64,000 nucleotides of DNA from Streptomyces asoensis (GCF_013085465.1 NZ_CP049838.1:2480001-2544000), one strand, 5' to 3'. Numbered from the stretch's first letter, positions 45,837-55,264 are shown. Numbers and translations are program-made. Notes: generated by a model not told the origin, from the sequence alone.

Positions 45837-46079
45837 CGGATCACCCTTTCGATAGGGGTCTGACGCACCCGCCCGAACACGGAACGGCAGGTGGCTTCCC
45901 TCGAAACCTATCGGTCTGCCTCGTCCGACGGACATTCGGGCACCGACAGTGGCTCACCGGACTGGCTGTGGGGTCTCTACAGAAAGTTTGCGGAAGCGGG
46001 GCGGAAACGTGTGGTCCGGGGCTGCCGGGCGCGACATGATCGAGGCCTTCACACGTGACGACACCAGGGAGAGACGTAG

Positions 46080-47603
46080 GTGCCCCACAGCATCGATGAA
46101 AGTTTCACGGCCCTACCCCTACGCGCCCTCGCCGACGCCGCTCTCGCACGCGCGCGTGCGCTGGGGGCGGAGCACGCGGACTTCCGGTTCGAGCGGGTGC
46201 GCAGCGCGTCCTGGCGGTTGCGGGACGCCAAGCCCTCCGGGTCGTCCGACACGACCGACCTCGGGTACGCGGTCAGGGTGGTGCACGGCGGTACGTGGGG
46301 GTTCGCGTCCGGCGTGGATCTCACGATGGACGCCGCGGCCCGGGTCGCCTCGCAGGCCGTGGCGATGGCCAAGCTGTCCGCGCAGGTGATCAAGGCGGCC
46401 GGTTCGGACGAGCGGGTGGAACTGGCCGACGAGCCGGTGCACGCCGACAGGACGTGGATCTCGTCCTACGAGATCGACCCGTTCACCGTGCCGGACGAGG
46501 AGAAGGCGGCGCTGCTCGCGGACTGGAGCGCGCGGCTGCTGGCGGCGAACGGGATCAACCACGTGGACGCCTCGCTGCTCACCGTCCACGAGAACAAGTT
46601 CTACGCAGACACGGCCGGGACGGTGACCACCCAGCAGCGGGTGCGGCTGCACCCGGCGCTGACCGCGGTGTCGGTCGACGAGTCGAGCGGCGAGTTCGAC
46701 TCGATGCGCACGATCGCGCCGCCCGTCGGACGCGGCTGGGAGTACCTCACGGGCACCGGGTGGGACTGGGACGACGAACTCGACCGGATCCCGGAGCTGC
46801 TCGCCGAGAAGATGCGGGCGCCGAGCGTCGAGCCGGGGCTGTACGACCTGGTCGTCGACCCGTCGAACCTGTGGCTGACCATCCACGAGTCCATCGGGCA
46901 CGCCACCGAGCTGGACCGGGCCCTCGGCTACGAGGCCGCCTACGCCGGCACCTCCTTCGCCACCTTCGACCAGCTCGGCAAGCTGCGTTACGGCTCGGAC
47001 CTGATGAACGTCACGGGTGACCGCACCGCCGAGCACGGCCTGGCGACCGTCGGCTACGACGACGAGGGCGTCGAGGGCCAGTCCTGGGACCTCGTGAAGG
47101 ACGGCACGCTCGTCGGCTACCAGCTGGACCGGCGCATCGCGAAGCTGACCGGGTTCGAGCGGTCCAACGGGTGCGCCTTCGCCGACTCCCCCGGCCATGT
47201 CCCGGTGCAGCGCATGGCCAACGTGTCGTTGCGGCCGGATCCGGCCGGGATGTCGACCGAGGGTCTCATCGGCAGCGTCGACCGGGGCATCTACGTCGTC
47301 GGCGACCGTTCCTGGTCCATCGACATGCAGCGCTACAACTTCCAGTTCACCGGGCAGCGGTTCTTCCGGATCGAGAACGGGCGGATCACCGGCCAGCTGC
47401 GGGACGTGGCCTACCAGGCGACGACCACCGACTTCTGGGGGTCGATGGCGGCGGTCGGCGGCCCGCAGACGTACGTCCTCGGCGGCGCCTTCAACTGCGG
47501 CAAGGCCCAGCCGGGCCAGGTGGCGGCGGTGTCGCACGGCTGCCCGTCGGCCCTCTTCAAGGGCGTCAACATTCTGAACACCACGCAGGAGGCCGGTCGA
47601 TGA
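46080..47603 (+). CDS. tldD: TldD metallopeptidase subunit
   Basis: This 507-residue protein is the catalytic half of the TldD/TldE protease. It contains the zinc motif HExxxH as HESIGHATELDRA (His269, Glu270, His274) and GSDLMNVTGDRT and ENGRITGQLRDVAY. TldD/E degrades unfolded or leader peptides and matures some modified peptides and gyrase poisons. GTG at 46080 follows GGGAGAGACGTAG. It overlaps tldE by 4 bp, and the two proteins form a heterodimer. No precursor-peptide gene is visible nearby. Confidence 0.94.
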   Translation: MPHSIDESFTALPLRALADAALARARALGAEHADFRFERVRSASWRLRDAKPSGSSDTTDLGYAVRVVHGGTWGFASGVDLTMDAAARVASQAVAMAKLSAQVIKAAGSDERVELADEPVHADRTWISSYEIDPFTVPDEEKAALLADWSARLLAANGINHVDASLLTVHENKFYADTAGTVTTQQRVRLHPALTAVSVDESSGEFDSMRTIAPPVGRGWEYLTGTGWDWDDELDRIPELLAEKMRAPSVEPGLYDLVVDPSNLWLTIHESIGHATELDRALGYEAAYAGTSFATFDQLGKLRYGSDLMNVTGDRTAEHGLATVGYDDEGVEGQSWDLVKDGTLVGYQLDRRIAKLTGFERSNGCAFADSPGHVPVQRMANVSLRPDPAGMSTEGLIGSVDRGIYVVGDRSWSIDMQRYNFQFTGQRFFRIENGRITGQLRDVAYQATTTDFWGSMAAVGGPQTYVLGGAFNCGKAQPGQVAAVSHGCPSALFKGVNILNTTQEAGR

Positions 47604-49003
47604 GCGCGGGCACCAACAAGGCGCAGCAGCCGCACGAGATCGTCGAGCGCGCCCTCGAGCTGTCCCGGGCCGACGGCTGTGTCGTGATCGCCGACGAGCA
47701 GTCGACGGCGAACCTGCGCTGGGCCGGCAACGCGCTCACGACCAACGGCGTCACGCGCGGGCGCACGCTCACCGTGATCGCCACGGTCGACGGCAGGGAG
47801 GGCACCGCCTCCGGTGTGGTCTCGCGGGCCGCCGTCACCGCGGACGAGCTGGAGTCCCTCGTACGGGCCGCCGAGGCCGCCGCGCGTGGCGCCGGCCCCG
47901 CCGAGGACGCGCAGCCCCTGGTCAGCGGTGTGGCTCGGTCCCCCGAGTTCACCGAGGCGCCCGCGGAGACCTCGTCGGCGGTGTTCGCCGACTTCGCGCC
48001 CGCCCTGGGTGAGGCGTTCGCCCGCGCGCGGGCGGGCGGTCGCGAGCTGTACGGGTTCGCCAACCACGAGCTCGTCTCGACCTACCTGGGCACGTCGACC
48101 GGGCTGCGGCTGCGGCACGACCAGCCGAACGGGACGCTGGAGCTCAACGCCAAGTCCCCGGACCGGACCCGCTCGGCGTGGGCCGGGCGCTCGACCCGGG
48201 ACTTCAAGGACGTCGACCCGGCGGCGCTCGACGCCGAGCTGGCCGTACGGCTGGGCTGGGCGGAGCGGCGGATCGAGCTGCCCGCCGGGCGGTACGAGAC
48301 GCTGCTGCCGCCGACCGCGGTGGCCGACCTGATGATCTACCAGCTGTGGTCGGCGTCCGGCCGGGACGCCACCGAGGGCCGGACGGTGTTCTCCCAGCCC
48401 GGCGGCGGCACCCGGCTCGGGGAGAAGCTGTCCGACCTGCCGCTGACCCTGCGCAGCGACCCGAACGAGCCGGGCCTGGAGGCGCCGCCGTTCGTCATCG
48501 CGCACTCCTCCGGCGGCGACCAGTCGGTCTTCGACAACGGCCTGCCCGTGCGACCCACCGAGTGGATCGGGGCGGGCGAGCTGAAGCACCTGACGACCAC
48601 CCGGCACAGCGCGGCCCTGACCGGCCTTCCGGTGGCGCCCGGGGCCGACAACCTGATCCTGGACGGCGGCGAGGACCGCTCCCTCGAGGAGATGGTCGCG
48701 GCCACCGGACGCGGGCTGCTGCTGACCTGCCTGTGGTACATCCGCGAGGTCGACCCGGCGACCCTGCTCCTCACCGGCCTGACCCGGGACGGCGTCTACC
48801 TGGTGGAGAACGGCGAGGTCGTCGGCGAGGTGAACAACTTCCGGTTCAACGAGTCGCCGGTCGGCCTGCTGGGGCGGGCGACGGAGGCGGGGCGTACGGA
48901 AAAGACGCTGCCCAGGGAGTGGAGCGACTGGTTCACTAGGGCTGCGATGCCCGCGCTGCGGGTGCCGGACTTCAATATGAGCTCTGTCAGTCAGGGCGTA
49001 TAA
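47600..49003 (+). CDS. tldE: TldE/PmbA metallopeptidase subunit
   Basis: This 467-residue partner lacks the zinc motif and lines the substrate cleft. It has GNALTTNGVTRGRTLTVIA, GFANHELVSTYLGTSTGL and ends with VENGEVVGEVNNFRFNESP. The ATG at 47600 overlaps the tldD stop (ATGA), coupling their synthesis. It is followed 67 bp later by tyrS on the same strand, with no obvious terminator between them. Confidence 0.93.
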   Translation: MSAGTNKAQQPHEIVERALELSRADGCVVIADEQSTANLRWAGNALTTNGVTRGRTLTVIATVDGREGTASGVVSRAAVTADELESLVRAAEAAARGAGPAEDAQPLVSGVARSPEFTEAPAETSSAVFADFAPALGEAFARARAGGRELYGFANHELVSTYLGTSTGLRLRHDQPNGTLELNAKSPDRTRSAWAGRSTRDFKDVDPAALDAELAVRLGWAERRIELPAGRYETLLPPTAVADLMIYQLWSASGRDATEGRTVFSQPGGGTRLGEKLSDLPLTLRSDPNEPGLEAPPFVIAHSSGGDQSVFDNGLPVRPTEWIGAGELKHLTTTRHSAALTGLPVAPGADNLILDGGEDRSLEEMVAATGRGLLLTCLWYIREVDPATLLLTGLTRDGVYLVENGEVVGEVNNFRFNESPVGLLGRATEAGRTEKTLPREWSDWFTRAAMPALRVPDFNMSSVSQGV

Positions 49004-49070
49004 CCTCGTAGCCGGTGGTCGCTCGACCGCCCGAACACAGTCTGAAGATCATCAAGGAGATATGAGAACC

Positions 49071-50339
49071 GTGACGGACATCGTCGACGAACTGAAGTGG
49101 CGCGGGCTGATCGCCCTCTCCACTGACGAGGACGCATTGCGCAAGGCGTTCGCGGACGGTCCCGTCACGTTCTATTGCGGCTTCGACCCGACCGCGCCCA
49201 GCCTGCACCTCGGCAACCTCGTGCAGATCCTGACGATGCGCCGGATCCAGCAGGCGGGCAACCGTCCGCTGGGCCTGGTCGGCGGCGCCACCGGGCTGAT
49301 CGGCGACCCGAAGCCCACCGCGGAGCGGACGCTGAACTCTCCCGAGGTCGTCGCCCAGTGGGTCGAGCGGCTGCGCGCGCAGATCGCGCCGCTGCTCGAC
49401 TTCGAGGGCCCGAACGCGGCGGTCATGGTCAACAACCTGGACTGGACGCAGGGCATGTCGGCCATCGAGTTCCTGCGGGACGTCGGCAAGTACTTCCGCG
49501 TCAACAAGATGATCGCCAAGGAGGCCGTCTCCCGGCGGCTCAACTCCGACGCCGGCATCGGCTACACCGAGTTCAGCTACCAGATCCTCCAGGGCATGGA
49601 CTTCCTGGAGCTGTACCGGCGGCACGGCTGCACGCTCCAGACCGGCGGCAGCGACCAGTGGGGCAACCTGACCTCGGGCACCGAACTGATCCACAAGGTG
49701 GAGCCCGACACCGTGGTGCACGCACTGGCCACCCCGCTGATCACCAAGGCGGACGGCACCAAGTTCGGCAAGACGGAGTCCGGCACGATCTGGCTCGACC
49801 CCGAGATGACCACGCCGTACGCCTTCTACCAGTTCTGGCTGAACGCGGACGACCGGGACGTGTCGAAGTTCCTGCGCATCTTCAGCTTCCGGTCCCATGC
49901 CGAGATCGAGGAGCTGGAGCGGCAGACCGAGGAGCGTCCGCAGGCCCGGGCCGCTCAGCGCGCGCTGGCCGAGGAGCTGACGACGCTGGTCCACAGCGCC
50001 GACCAGACGGCCGCCGTGGTCGCCGCGTCCAAGGCCCTCTTCGGCCAGGGCGAGCTCGGTGAGCTCGACGACCGGACGCTGGCCGCGGCCCTCTCCGAGG
50101 TGCCGCACATCCAGGTCGCCGAGCTCGGACCGGTCGTGGACCTGTTCGCCGAGGTCGGTCTGGTGGCCAGCAAGTCCGCCGCGCGGCGGACCGTGAAGGA
50201 GGGCGGGGCCTACGTGAACAACGTCAAGGTCACCGCGGAGGACGCCGTCCCGGCGAAGGAAGAGCTCATCCACGGGCGGTGGCTGGTGCTGCGGCGCGGG
50301 AAGAAGAACCTGGCGGCCGTCGAGGTCACCGACGTCTGA
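49071..50339 (+). CDS. tyrS: tyrosyl-tRNA synthetase
   Basis: This 422-residue class I synthetase charges tRNA-Tyr. The HIGH motif reads HLGN (residues 46-49, in PTAPSLHLGNLVQ) and the KMSKS loop is KFGKT; a C-terminal S4 domain (SKSAARRTVKEGGAYVNN) binds tRNA. Two starts compete: ATG at 49062 lies only 2 nt after AAGGAGA, while GTG at 49071 has the usual 11-nt spacing and begins the conserved TDIVDELKWRG; I use the GTG. No T-box leader is seen. Confidence 0.96.
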   Translation: MTDIVDELKWRGLIALSTDEDALRKAFADGPVTFYCGFDPTAPSLHLGNLVQILTMRRIQQAGNRPLGLVGGATGLIGDPKPTAERTLNSPEVVAQWVERLRAQIAPLLDFEGPNAAVMVNNLDWTQGMSAIEFLRDVGKYFRVNKMIAKEAVSRRLNSDAGIGYTEFSYQILQGMDFLELYRRHGCTLQTGGSDQWGNLTSGTELIHKVEPDTVVHALATPLITKADGTKFGKTESGTIWLDPEMTTPYAFYQFWLNADDRDVSKFLRIFSFRSHAEIEELERQTEERPQARAAQRALAEELTTLVHSADQTAAVVAASKALFGQGELGELDDRTLAAALSEVPHIQVAELGPVVDLFAEVGLVASKSAARRTVKEGGAYVNNVKVTAEDAVPAKEELIHGRWLVLRRGKKNLAAVEVTDV

Positions 50340-50369
50340 GTGGCGCGCTTCCGCTCCGCGGGTTGCGCG

Positions 50370-50452
50370 TAGGGGGTGCGCCGTAGGGGTGCGGGTTTCT
50401 GCCGGCCGCGGCTTTCGTCGTGGTTTGTCGCGCAGTTCTCCGCGCCCCTCCC
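50370..50452. repeat. dispersed Streptomyces intergenic repeat
   Basis: The stretch ending TCGCGCAGTTCTCCGCGCC matches a sequence I recognise in many Streptomyces intergenic spaces (usually with CCCC in place of CTCC). It fills the gap between tyrS and the convergent GlsB gene and could act as a terminator. Confidence 0.65.
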
Positions 50453-50463
50453 GGGCGCCCGGC

Positions 50464-50742
50464 TCAGGCGCGGGTCTTCCTCTTGCCCAGCGTCGCCATG
50501 TAGAGCATGTCGCCCAGGGCGACGATGATGATCGCGGCGATCAGCTGGAACGCGTGGCGGCTCCAGTCGATGCCGGACGTCGACTCGACCCCGGCCGCGC
50601 GGGCGATCGAGTTGCCCACGATGGCGCCCAGCATGCCGAAAATGGTGGTCAGCCAGAGCGGGCTGTGCTGCTTGCCCGGGATGATCGCCTTCGCGATCAG
50701 GCCCAGCACGAATCCCACGATGATCGCCCACAACCAGCCCAT
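50464..50742 (-). CDS. GlsB/YeaQ/YmgE family membrane protein
   Basis: This 92-residue transglycosylase-associated-type protein has three helices: MGWLWAIIVGFVLGLIAKAI, LTTIFGMLGAIVGNSIARA and FQLIAAIIIVALGDMLYMA. The PGKQHSPLW loop matches the family pattern. Relatives are induced by general stress, but no enzyme activity is shown. AAGGAGG lies 7 nt before the ATG. Confidence 0.9.
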   Translation of the reverse strand: MGWLWAIIVGFVLGLIAKAIIPGKQHSPLWLTTIFGMLGAIVGNSIARAAGVESTSGIDWSRHAFQLIAAIIIVALGDMLYMATLGKRKTRA

Positions 50743-50988
50743 GGCTGCCTCCTTGTACGGCTCTACGTGAGCATTGCCCCCAAGTCTCGGGCCGCTCGCC
50801 GTACGGCGCATGTCGGGTGCGGCCATACGCGGCACGGCGCAGAACGTTCGCCCGGACGGCAGGCGACCCGGTCTCGAAGGCGACGCAGTCGCGGCGTAAC
50901 GTGGACGGTGTCCGGGCCCGGCTCCCCGATCGGGTGCGGTCCGGAGAGGGGCCGGGGCAAGGCCGATGCGGGCGGACGGTGGAATGTG

Positions 50989-51396
50989 ATGCGGAAGCAG
51001 GGTGGCGGCGGCAACGTCCAGGTGTTCCGGATCACCGGTGCGCGCCAGGGACTCCAGGACGACGTGCGGGGCCGGCAACGGCGGTACATCATCTCGATGT
51101 CGATCCGTACGGTGTCGGTGATCCTCGCGGCGACGTTGTGGAACGTGGAACGGCATGTGGCGATCGTGGCGTTGGTCCTGGGGGTGGTGCTCCCCTATAT
51201 CTCGGTGGTGATCGCCAACGCGGGTCGGGAGAACGTGCCTTCGCTCCCCTCCACTTTCCTGACCGTGCCGGTGCGAACCATGATCGCTCCGCCGCGGGAC
51301 GAGGGTGAATCCGCGGGCTCCGTCCCGGAAGAGGAGGGCTTCGCGGAATCCCTCCGGAAGGATCCGGCGCCCGATCCGGCTGAGCGTCAGCCGTGA
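50989..51396 (+). CDS. DUF3099 family membrane protein
   Basis: The 135-residue protein has a basic N-terminus (VFRITGARQGLQDDVRGRQR), two membrane helices (SIRTVSVILAATLWNVE region and VAIVALVLGVVLPYISVVIA) and an acidic, Pro-rich tail. This matches DUF3099, found in actinobacteria. The first half of the family resembles conserved small proteins of cell-division or envelope context, but no function is known. ATG at 50989 has GGTGGA 5 nt upstream. Confidence 0.82.
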   Translation: MRKQGGGGNVQVFRITGARQGLQDDVRGRQRRYIISMSIRTVSVILAATLWNVERHVAIVALVLGVVLPYISVVIANAGRENVPSLPSTFLTVPVRTMIAPPRDEGESAGSVPEEEGFAESLRKDPAPDPAERQP

Positions 51397-51527
51397 ACAG
51401 GCCATGAACAGGCTGTGCTCCAAGCTCAGGAAAAGCTCAGATCAATCATGTTGTTCCAGTGCCGTGCGGACCGTGAGCCATGACATACTTCGTACGCGCT
51501 CCGCATCCCCCGTCGGAGCGACGGACC

Positions 51528-51563
51528 GACGCCGGGCAGCTCCCCCCGTGGCTGCTCGGCGTC
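51528..51563. terminator. hairpin terminator
   Basis: A 13-bp stem with one mismatch (51528-51540 with 51551-51563) and a 10-nt loop lies 131 bp past the DUF3099 stop and 30 bp before the next gene. Confidence 0.55.
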
Positions 51564-51593
51564 GCCTTTGTGTGCGTGTGGTGAGACAAGTCT

Positions 51594-51812
51594 GTGAGTG
51601 ACGAGACCCCGATCTGTTCTGCCAAGGGCTGCCGTGTCGACGCGGCGTGGGTACTGGCATGGAACAACCCGAAGCTGCATACGCCGGAGCGACGCAAGAC
51701 GTGGCTCGCGTGCGAGGAGCACCGGGAGCATCTGTCGCAGTTCCTCGGAGTCCGGGGATTCCTCAAGGACGTCGTCCTGCTGACCGAGTGGCAATCCCCG
51801 GAAGCTCCCTAG
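51594..51812 (+). CDS. small zinc-ribbon-like actinobacterial protein
   Basis: This 72-residue protein has a Cys-x4-Cys (CSAKGC) near the N-terminus and CEEHREHLSQFL later, a likely one-zinc site formed by Cys8, Cys13, Cys40 and His43. It also has the conserved WVLAWNNPKLHTPERRKTWL segment. I know it only as a conserved actinobacterial family. The GTG at 51594 overlaps the class of leader in this spacer. Its stop overlaps the convergent moaA stop by 4 bp. Confidence 0.78.
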   Translation: MSDETPICSAKGCRVDAAWVLAWNNPKLHTPERRKTWLACEEHREHLSQFLGVRGFLKDVVLLTEWQSPEAP

Positions 51813-52798
51813 CCGCCGATCGCCGACATGGGCCTGTCCGGCTGGAGGAACGTCGGGTCGTCCAGGCCCGAACCCGCCTTCTTGCCCCACATCGCCAGTC
51901 GCCAGATACGGGCTATCTCCTCGTCGGGGGCACCGGAACGCAGGGCCGCTCGCAGGTCCGTCTCCTCGCGGGCGAAGAGGCAGGTGCGGACCTGGCCGTC
52001 GGCCGTGAGGCGGGTGCGGTCGCAGGCGGCGCAGAACGGGCGGGTGACGGAGGCGATGACGCCCACCCGGTGCGGGCCGCCGCCCACCAGCCAGCGTTCG
52101 GCCGGGGCGGAGCCGCGCTCCCCCTCGCCCTCGGCGGTGAGGTCGAAGCGGGTGCGCAGGGAGGCCAGGATGTCGCCGGCCGTGACCATGCCCTCGCGCT
52201 TCCAGCCGTGCTGGGCGTCCAGGGGCATCTGCTCGATGAAACGCAGCTCGTAGTCGTGCTCGACGGCCCAGGAGAGGAGGTCCGGGGCCTCGTCCTCGTT
52301 CAGGCCGGGCATCAGGACCGAGTTGACCTTCACCGGGGTGAGGCCTGCCTCGCGGGCGGCTTCCAGGCCTTCGAGGACGTCCTTGTGGCGGTCCCGGCGG
52401 GTGAGGGTCTTGAAGACGTCGGCCCGCAGGGTGTCGAGGGAGACGTTGACCCGGTCCAGGCCCGCCGCCTTGAGCGCGGTGGCGGTGCGGCGCAGGCCGA
52501 TGCCGTTCGTCGTGAGGGACATCTGGGGGCGGGGCGTCAGGGCCGCGACCCGCTCGACGATGCCGACCAGGCCCGGGCGCAGCAGGGGCTCGCCTCCCGT
52601 GAAGCGGACCTCCTCGATGCCGAGCGTGGAGACCGCTATGCCGATCAGACGGACGATCTCGTCGTCGTCGAGCAGGTCGGGCTTGGCGAGCCACTGCAAG
52701 CCCTCCTCGGGCATGCAGTACGTACAGCGCAGGTTGCACCGGTCGGTCAGCGAGACCCTCAGGTCGGTGGCCACTCGGCCATAGGTGTCGATGAGCAC
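51809..52798 (-). CDS. moaA: GTP 3',8-cyclase MoaA
   Basis: MoaA is the radical SAM enzyme that converts GTP to 3',8-cyclo-7,8-dihydro-GTP, the first step of molybdenum cofactor synthesis. The 329-residue protein has the radical SAM cluster Cys21-x3-Cys25-x2-Cys28 in SLTDRCNLRCTYCMPEEG and FTGGEPLLR. The C-terminal cluster is in FCAACDRTRLTADGQVRTC, and the protein ends in RPMSAIGG, matching the usual GG tail. GTG at 52798 follows a purine-rich site. No other moa genes are adjacent. Confidence 0.96.
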   Translation of the reverse strand: MLIDTYGRVATDLRVSLTDRCNLRCTYCMPEEGLQWLAKPDLLDDDEIVRLIGIAVSTLGIEEVRFTGGEPLLRPGLVGIVERVAALTPRPQMSLTTNGIGLRRTATALKAAGLDRVNVSLDTLRADVFKTLTRRDRHKDVLEGLEAAREAGLTPVKVNSVLMPGLNEDEAPDLLSWAVEHDYELRFIEQMPLDAQHGWKREGMVTAGDILASLRTRFDLTAEGEGERGSAPAERWLVGGGPHRVGVIASVTRPFCAACDRTRLTADGQVRTCLFAREETDLRAALRSGAPDEEIARIWRLAMWGKKAGSGLDDPTFLQPDRPMSAIGG

Positions 52799-52908
52799 GT
52801 GGGCCCCCTCCCTCGTAGCGATCGCTTGTTCTTCTCCGTCACTTGCGAGCCTACGTGACACCGGTGACAACAACAGGGCCCGATCCCACGAGATCCCATG
52901 AGACAGGA

Positions 52909-52956
52909 CGCGGCCGCGTCGTAGGGATCTACGACGCGGCCGCGGGGGGGGGGGGG
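52909..52956. terminator. 16-bp perfect hairpin followed by a G13 run
   Basis: A perfect 16-bp stem (52909-52924 with 52929-52944) with a 4-nt loop sits 17 bp beyond the symporter stop. It adjoins a run of 13 consecutive G (52944-52956). It would terminate the symporter operon. Confidence 0.75.
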
Positions 52957-52972
52957 CGTGGTCAGCGGTTGC

Positions 52973-54598
52973 TCAGTGGGCTCCGGTGCCGGTCAGGGAG
53001 CGGACCTCCAGTTCGGCGTACTTGCCCTTGTCGGGCTCCTCCTTCGACAGCAGGGTGCCTACGACGCCCAGCAGGAAGCCGACCGGGATCGAGATGATGC
53101 CGGGGTTCTCCAGCGGGAACCAGTGGAAGTCGACGTCCGGGAACATCGAGGTGGGCTTGCCCGAGACGACCGGCGAGAACAGCACCAGGCCGACCGCGGT
53201 GACCAGGCCGCCGTAGATCGACCACAGGGCTCCGGAGGTGGTGAACCGCTTCCAGAAGAGGCTGTAGAGGATCGTCGGGAGGTTGGCGGAGGCGGCGACC
53301 GCGAAGGCGAGGGCGACCAGGCCGGCGACGTTCAGGTCGCGGGCGAGGGCGCCCAGGAGGATGGAGACGGCGCCGATGCCCACGGTGGCGTAGCGCGCCG
53401 CGTTGATCTCCTGCTTCTCGGTGGCGGTGCCCTTCTTGATGACGTTGGCGTAGATGTCGTGGGCGAACGACGAGGACGACGCCAGGGTGAGGCCCGCGAC
53501 GACCGCGAGGATGGTGGCGAAGGCGACCGCCGAGATGGTGGCCAGCAGGATCGCGCCCCAGTTGGAGTCGACGCCGCCGAGATGGAGGGCGAGCAGGGGC
53601 GCGGCGGTGTTGCCGGCCTTGTTGGAGGCGGTGATCTCGTCCGGTTTGATCAGCGCGGCGGCGCCGAAGCCGAGGGCGAGGGTCATCAGGTAGAAGGCGC
53701 CGATCAGGCCGATGGCCCAGAGGACCGACTTACGGGCGGCCTTCGCGGTGGGCACGGTGTAGAAGCGGATCAGGATGTGAGGCAGGCCCGCGGTGCCCAG
53801 GACCAGGGCGATGCCGAGCGAGATGAAGTCCAGTTTGGTGGTGCCGGTGGCGCCGTACTTCAGGCCGGGCTCCAGGAAGGCCGCGCCCTTGCCGCTGTTG
53901 TCGGCGGCCGAGCCCAGCAGGTCGGAGAGGTTGAAGTCGAACTTCAGCAGGACCAGGAAGGTGAGCAGGAGGGCGCCGGCGATGAGCAGGACCGCCTTGA
54001 CCATCTGGACCCAGGTGGTGCCCTTCATGCCGCCGATCGTCACGTAGACGATCATCAGTACGCCGACCAGCGCGACGATGCCGATCTTGCCGCTGTCGCT
54101 GGTGATGCCCAGCAGCAGGGAGACCAGGACGCCCGCGCCCGCCATCTGGGCCAGCAGGTAGAAGATCGACACCACGATGGTGGAGGTGCCGGCCGCCGTG
54201 CGGACGGGCCGCTGGCGCATGCGGTACGCCAGGACGTCGCCCATGGTGTAGCGGCCGGAGTTGCGCAGCGGCTCGGCGACCAGGAGCAGGGCGACCAGCC
54301 AGGCGACCAGGAAGCCGATGGAGTACAGGAAGCCGTCGTAGCCGAAGAGGGCGATGGCGCCCGCGATGCCGAGGAAGGACGCGGCGGACATGTAGTCGCC
54401 GGAGACGGCGAGGCCGTTCTGGAAGCCGGTGAACTGGCGGCCGCCGGCGTAGAAGTCGGCGGCGTCCTTGGTCTGGCGGCCGGCCCAGACGGTGATGACG
54501 AGGGTCGCGGCGACGAACACCGAGAACAGGATGATGATCAGCGTGCGGTGCTCGCTGGCCTCGCCCGCGGCGAGCAGGGTGTGCTGTGCGGGGCTCAT
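52973..54598 (-). CDS. actP: cation/acetate symporter (ActP-type sodium:solute symporter)
   Basis: This 541-residue SSS-family transporter has about 13 helices. Motifs include AGRQTKDAADFYAGGRQFTG, NGLAVSGDYMSAASFLGIAG, and GTAGLPHILIRFYTVPTAKA, as in ActP/MctC-type acetate/short-chain acid symporters. The ATG at 54598 overlaps the stop of the DUF485 gene (ATGA) with GGAGG before it. ActP with a DUF485 partner forms the standard acetate uptake pair. Confidence 0.92.
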   Translation of the reverse strand: MSPAQHTLLAAGEASEHRTLIIILFSVFVAATLVITVWAGRQTKDAADFYAGGRQFTGFQNGLAVSGDYMSAASFLGIAGAIALFGYDGFLYSIGFLVAWLVALLLVAEPLRNSGRYTMGDVLAYRMRQRPVRTAAGTSTIVVSIFYLLAQMAGAGVLVSLLLGITSDSGKIGIVALVGVLMIVYVTIGGMKGTTWVQMVKAVLLIAGALLLTFLVLLKFDFNLSDLLGSAADNSGKGAAFLEPGLKYGATGTTKLDFISLGIALVLGTAGLPHILIRFYTVPTAKAARKSVLWAIGLIGAFYLMTLALGFGAAALIKPDEITASNKAGNTAAPLLALHLGGVDSNWGAILLATISAVAFATILAVVAGLTLASSSSFAHDIYANVIKKGTATEKQEINAARYATVGIGAVSILLGALARDLNVAGLVALAFAVAASANLPTILYSLFWKRFTTSGALWSIYGGLVTAVGLVLFSPVVSGKPTSMFPDVDFHWFPLENPGIISIPVGFLLGVVGTLLSKEEPDKGKYAELEVRSLTGTGAH

Positions 54599-54951
54599 GC
54601 TCCGCCCTCCATCCGGGACTTGATGGCCTCGGCCTTGGGGTCGAACCGTGCGGCGGCGGTCCGCGCGTACCACCAGGCGATGAGGAAGGTGGTGAGGAAC
54701 TGGCCGAGGCCGAGGGCCATGGCCACGTTGAAGTTGCCGAAGAGCTTGGTGCCCATGAAGTCGCCCGCGTAGTTGGACAGCAGGACGTACAGCAGGTACC
54801 AGGCGATGAAGGCGACCGTCAGCGGGAAGGCGAAGCCGCGGTAGGAGCTGCGCAGTTCACCGAACTCCGCGCTCTCCTGCACCGCGACGAACTCCTCGGT
54901 GGACGGGAGTTGGGTTGGGGATTTCGAGGGGGGCGGTGTCTCGGTGGCCAC
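54595..54951 (-). CDS. DUF485 membrane protein (YjcH-type partner of ActP)
   Basis: This 118-residue protein has a Pro-rich N-terminus and the DUF485 core: SAEFGELRSSYRGFAFPLTV, then AFIAWYLLYVLLSNYAGDFM and GLGQFLTTFLIAWWYARTAA. The two helices are typical of the small subunit encoded with SSS acetate symporters. GTG at 54951 has GAGGAG 6 nt upstream. It is translationally coupled to actP. Confidence 0.88.
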   Translation of the reverse strand: MATETPPPSKSPTQLPSTEEFVAVQESAEFGELRSSYRGFAFPLTVAFIAWYLLYVLLSNYAGDFMGTKLFGNFNVAMALGLGQFLTTFLIAWWYARTAAARFDPKAEAIKSRMEGGA

Positions 54952-55264
54952 GAAGTCTCCTCGTTGCGGATGCGGGTCGGACGGCGAAAGGAGGCGAGTG
55001 TCCTCTCGCTCCCTGCCCAAGGTCACGGCGCCGCACAGGGACGGGTTCAACGCGTCGGGCGGGTTTGTCGAAGTGGCCTTCGGCAGGTCATGACCAACGA
55101 GCGGGGGCCGCGTCAGGTCATGGGTCGGCAAACTCGCCGCCTGGAAGTCATTGCTGGCCGGTGAGTCAGGGAGATAGCTTCGGGCGAGTACCACCCGTCA
55201 TGTACCTGCCCAAGCAGCACCTGCGCTTGGGTCAGGTCCCGTTTCCGGATGATGTGGAGACCCC
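54952..55264. other. divergent promoter spacer between DUF485-actP and the subtilase
   Basis: The 313-bp spacer has no gene. It contains a perfect palindrome GGTCATGACC (55086-55095) and a second CAGGTCATG about 28 bp on, a possible operator pair for either gene. No riboswitch-like fold was recognised. Confidence 0.45.
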
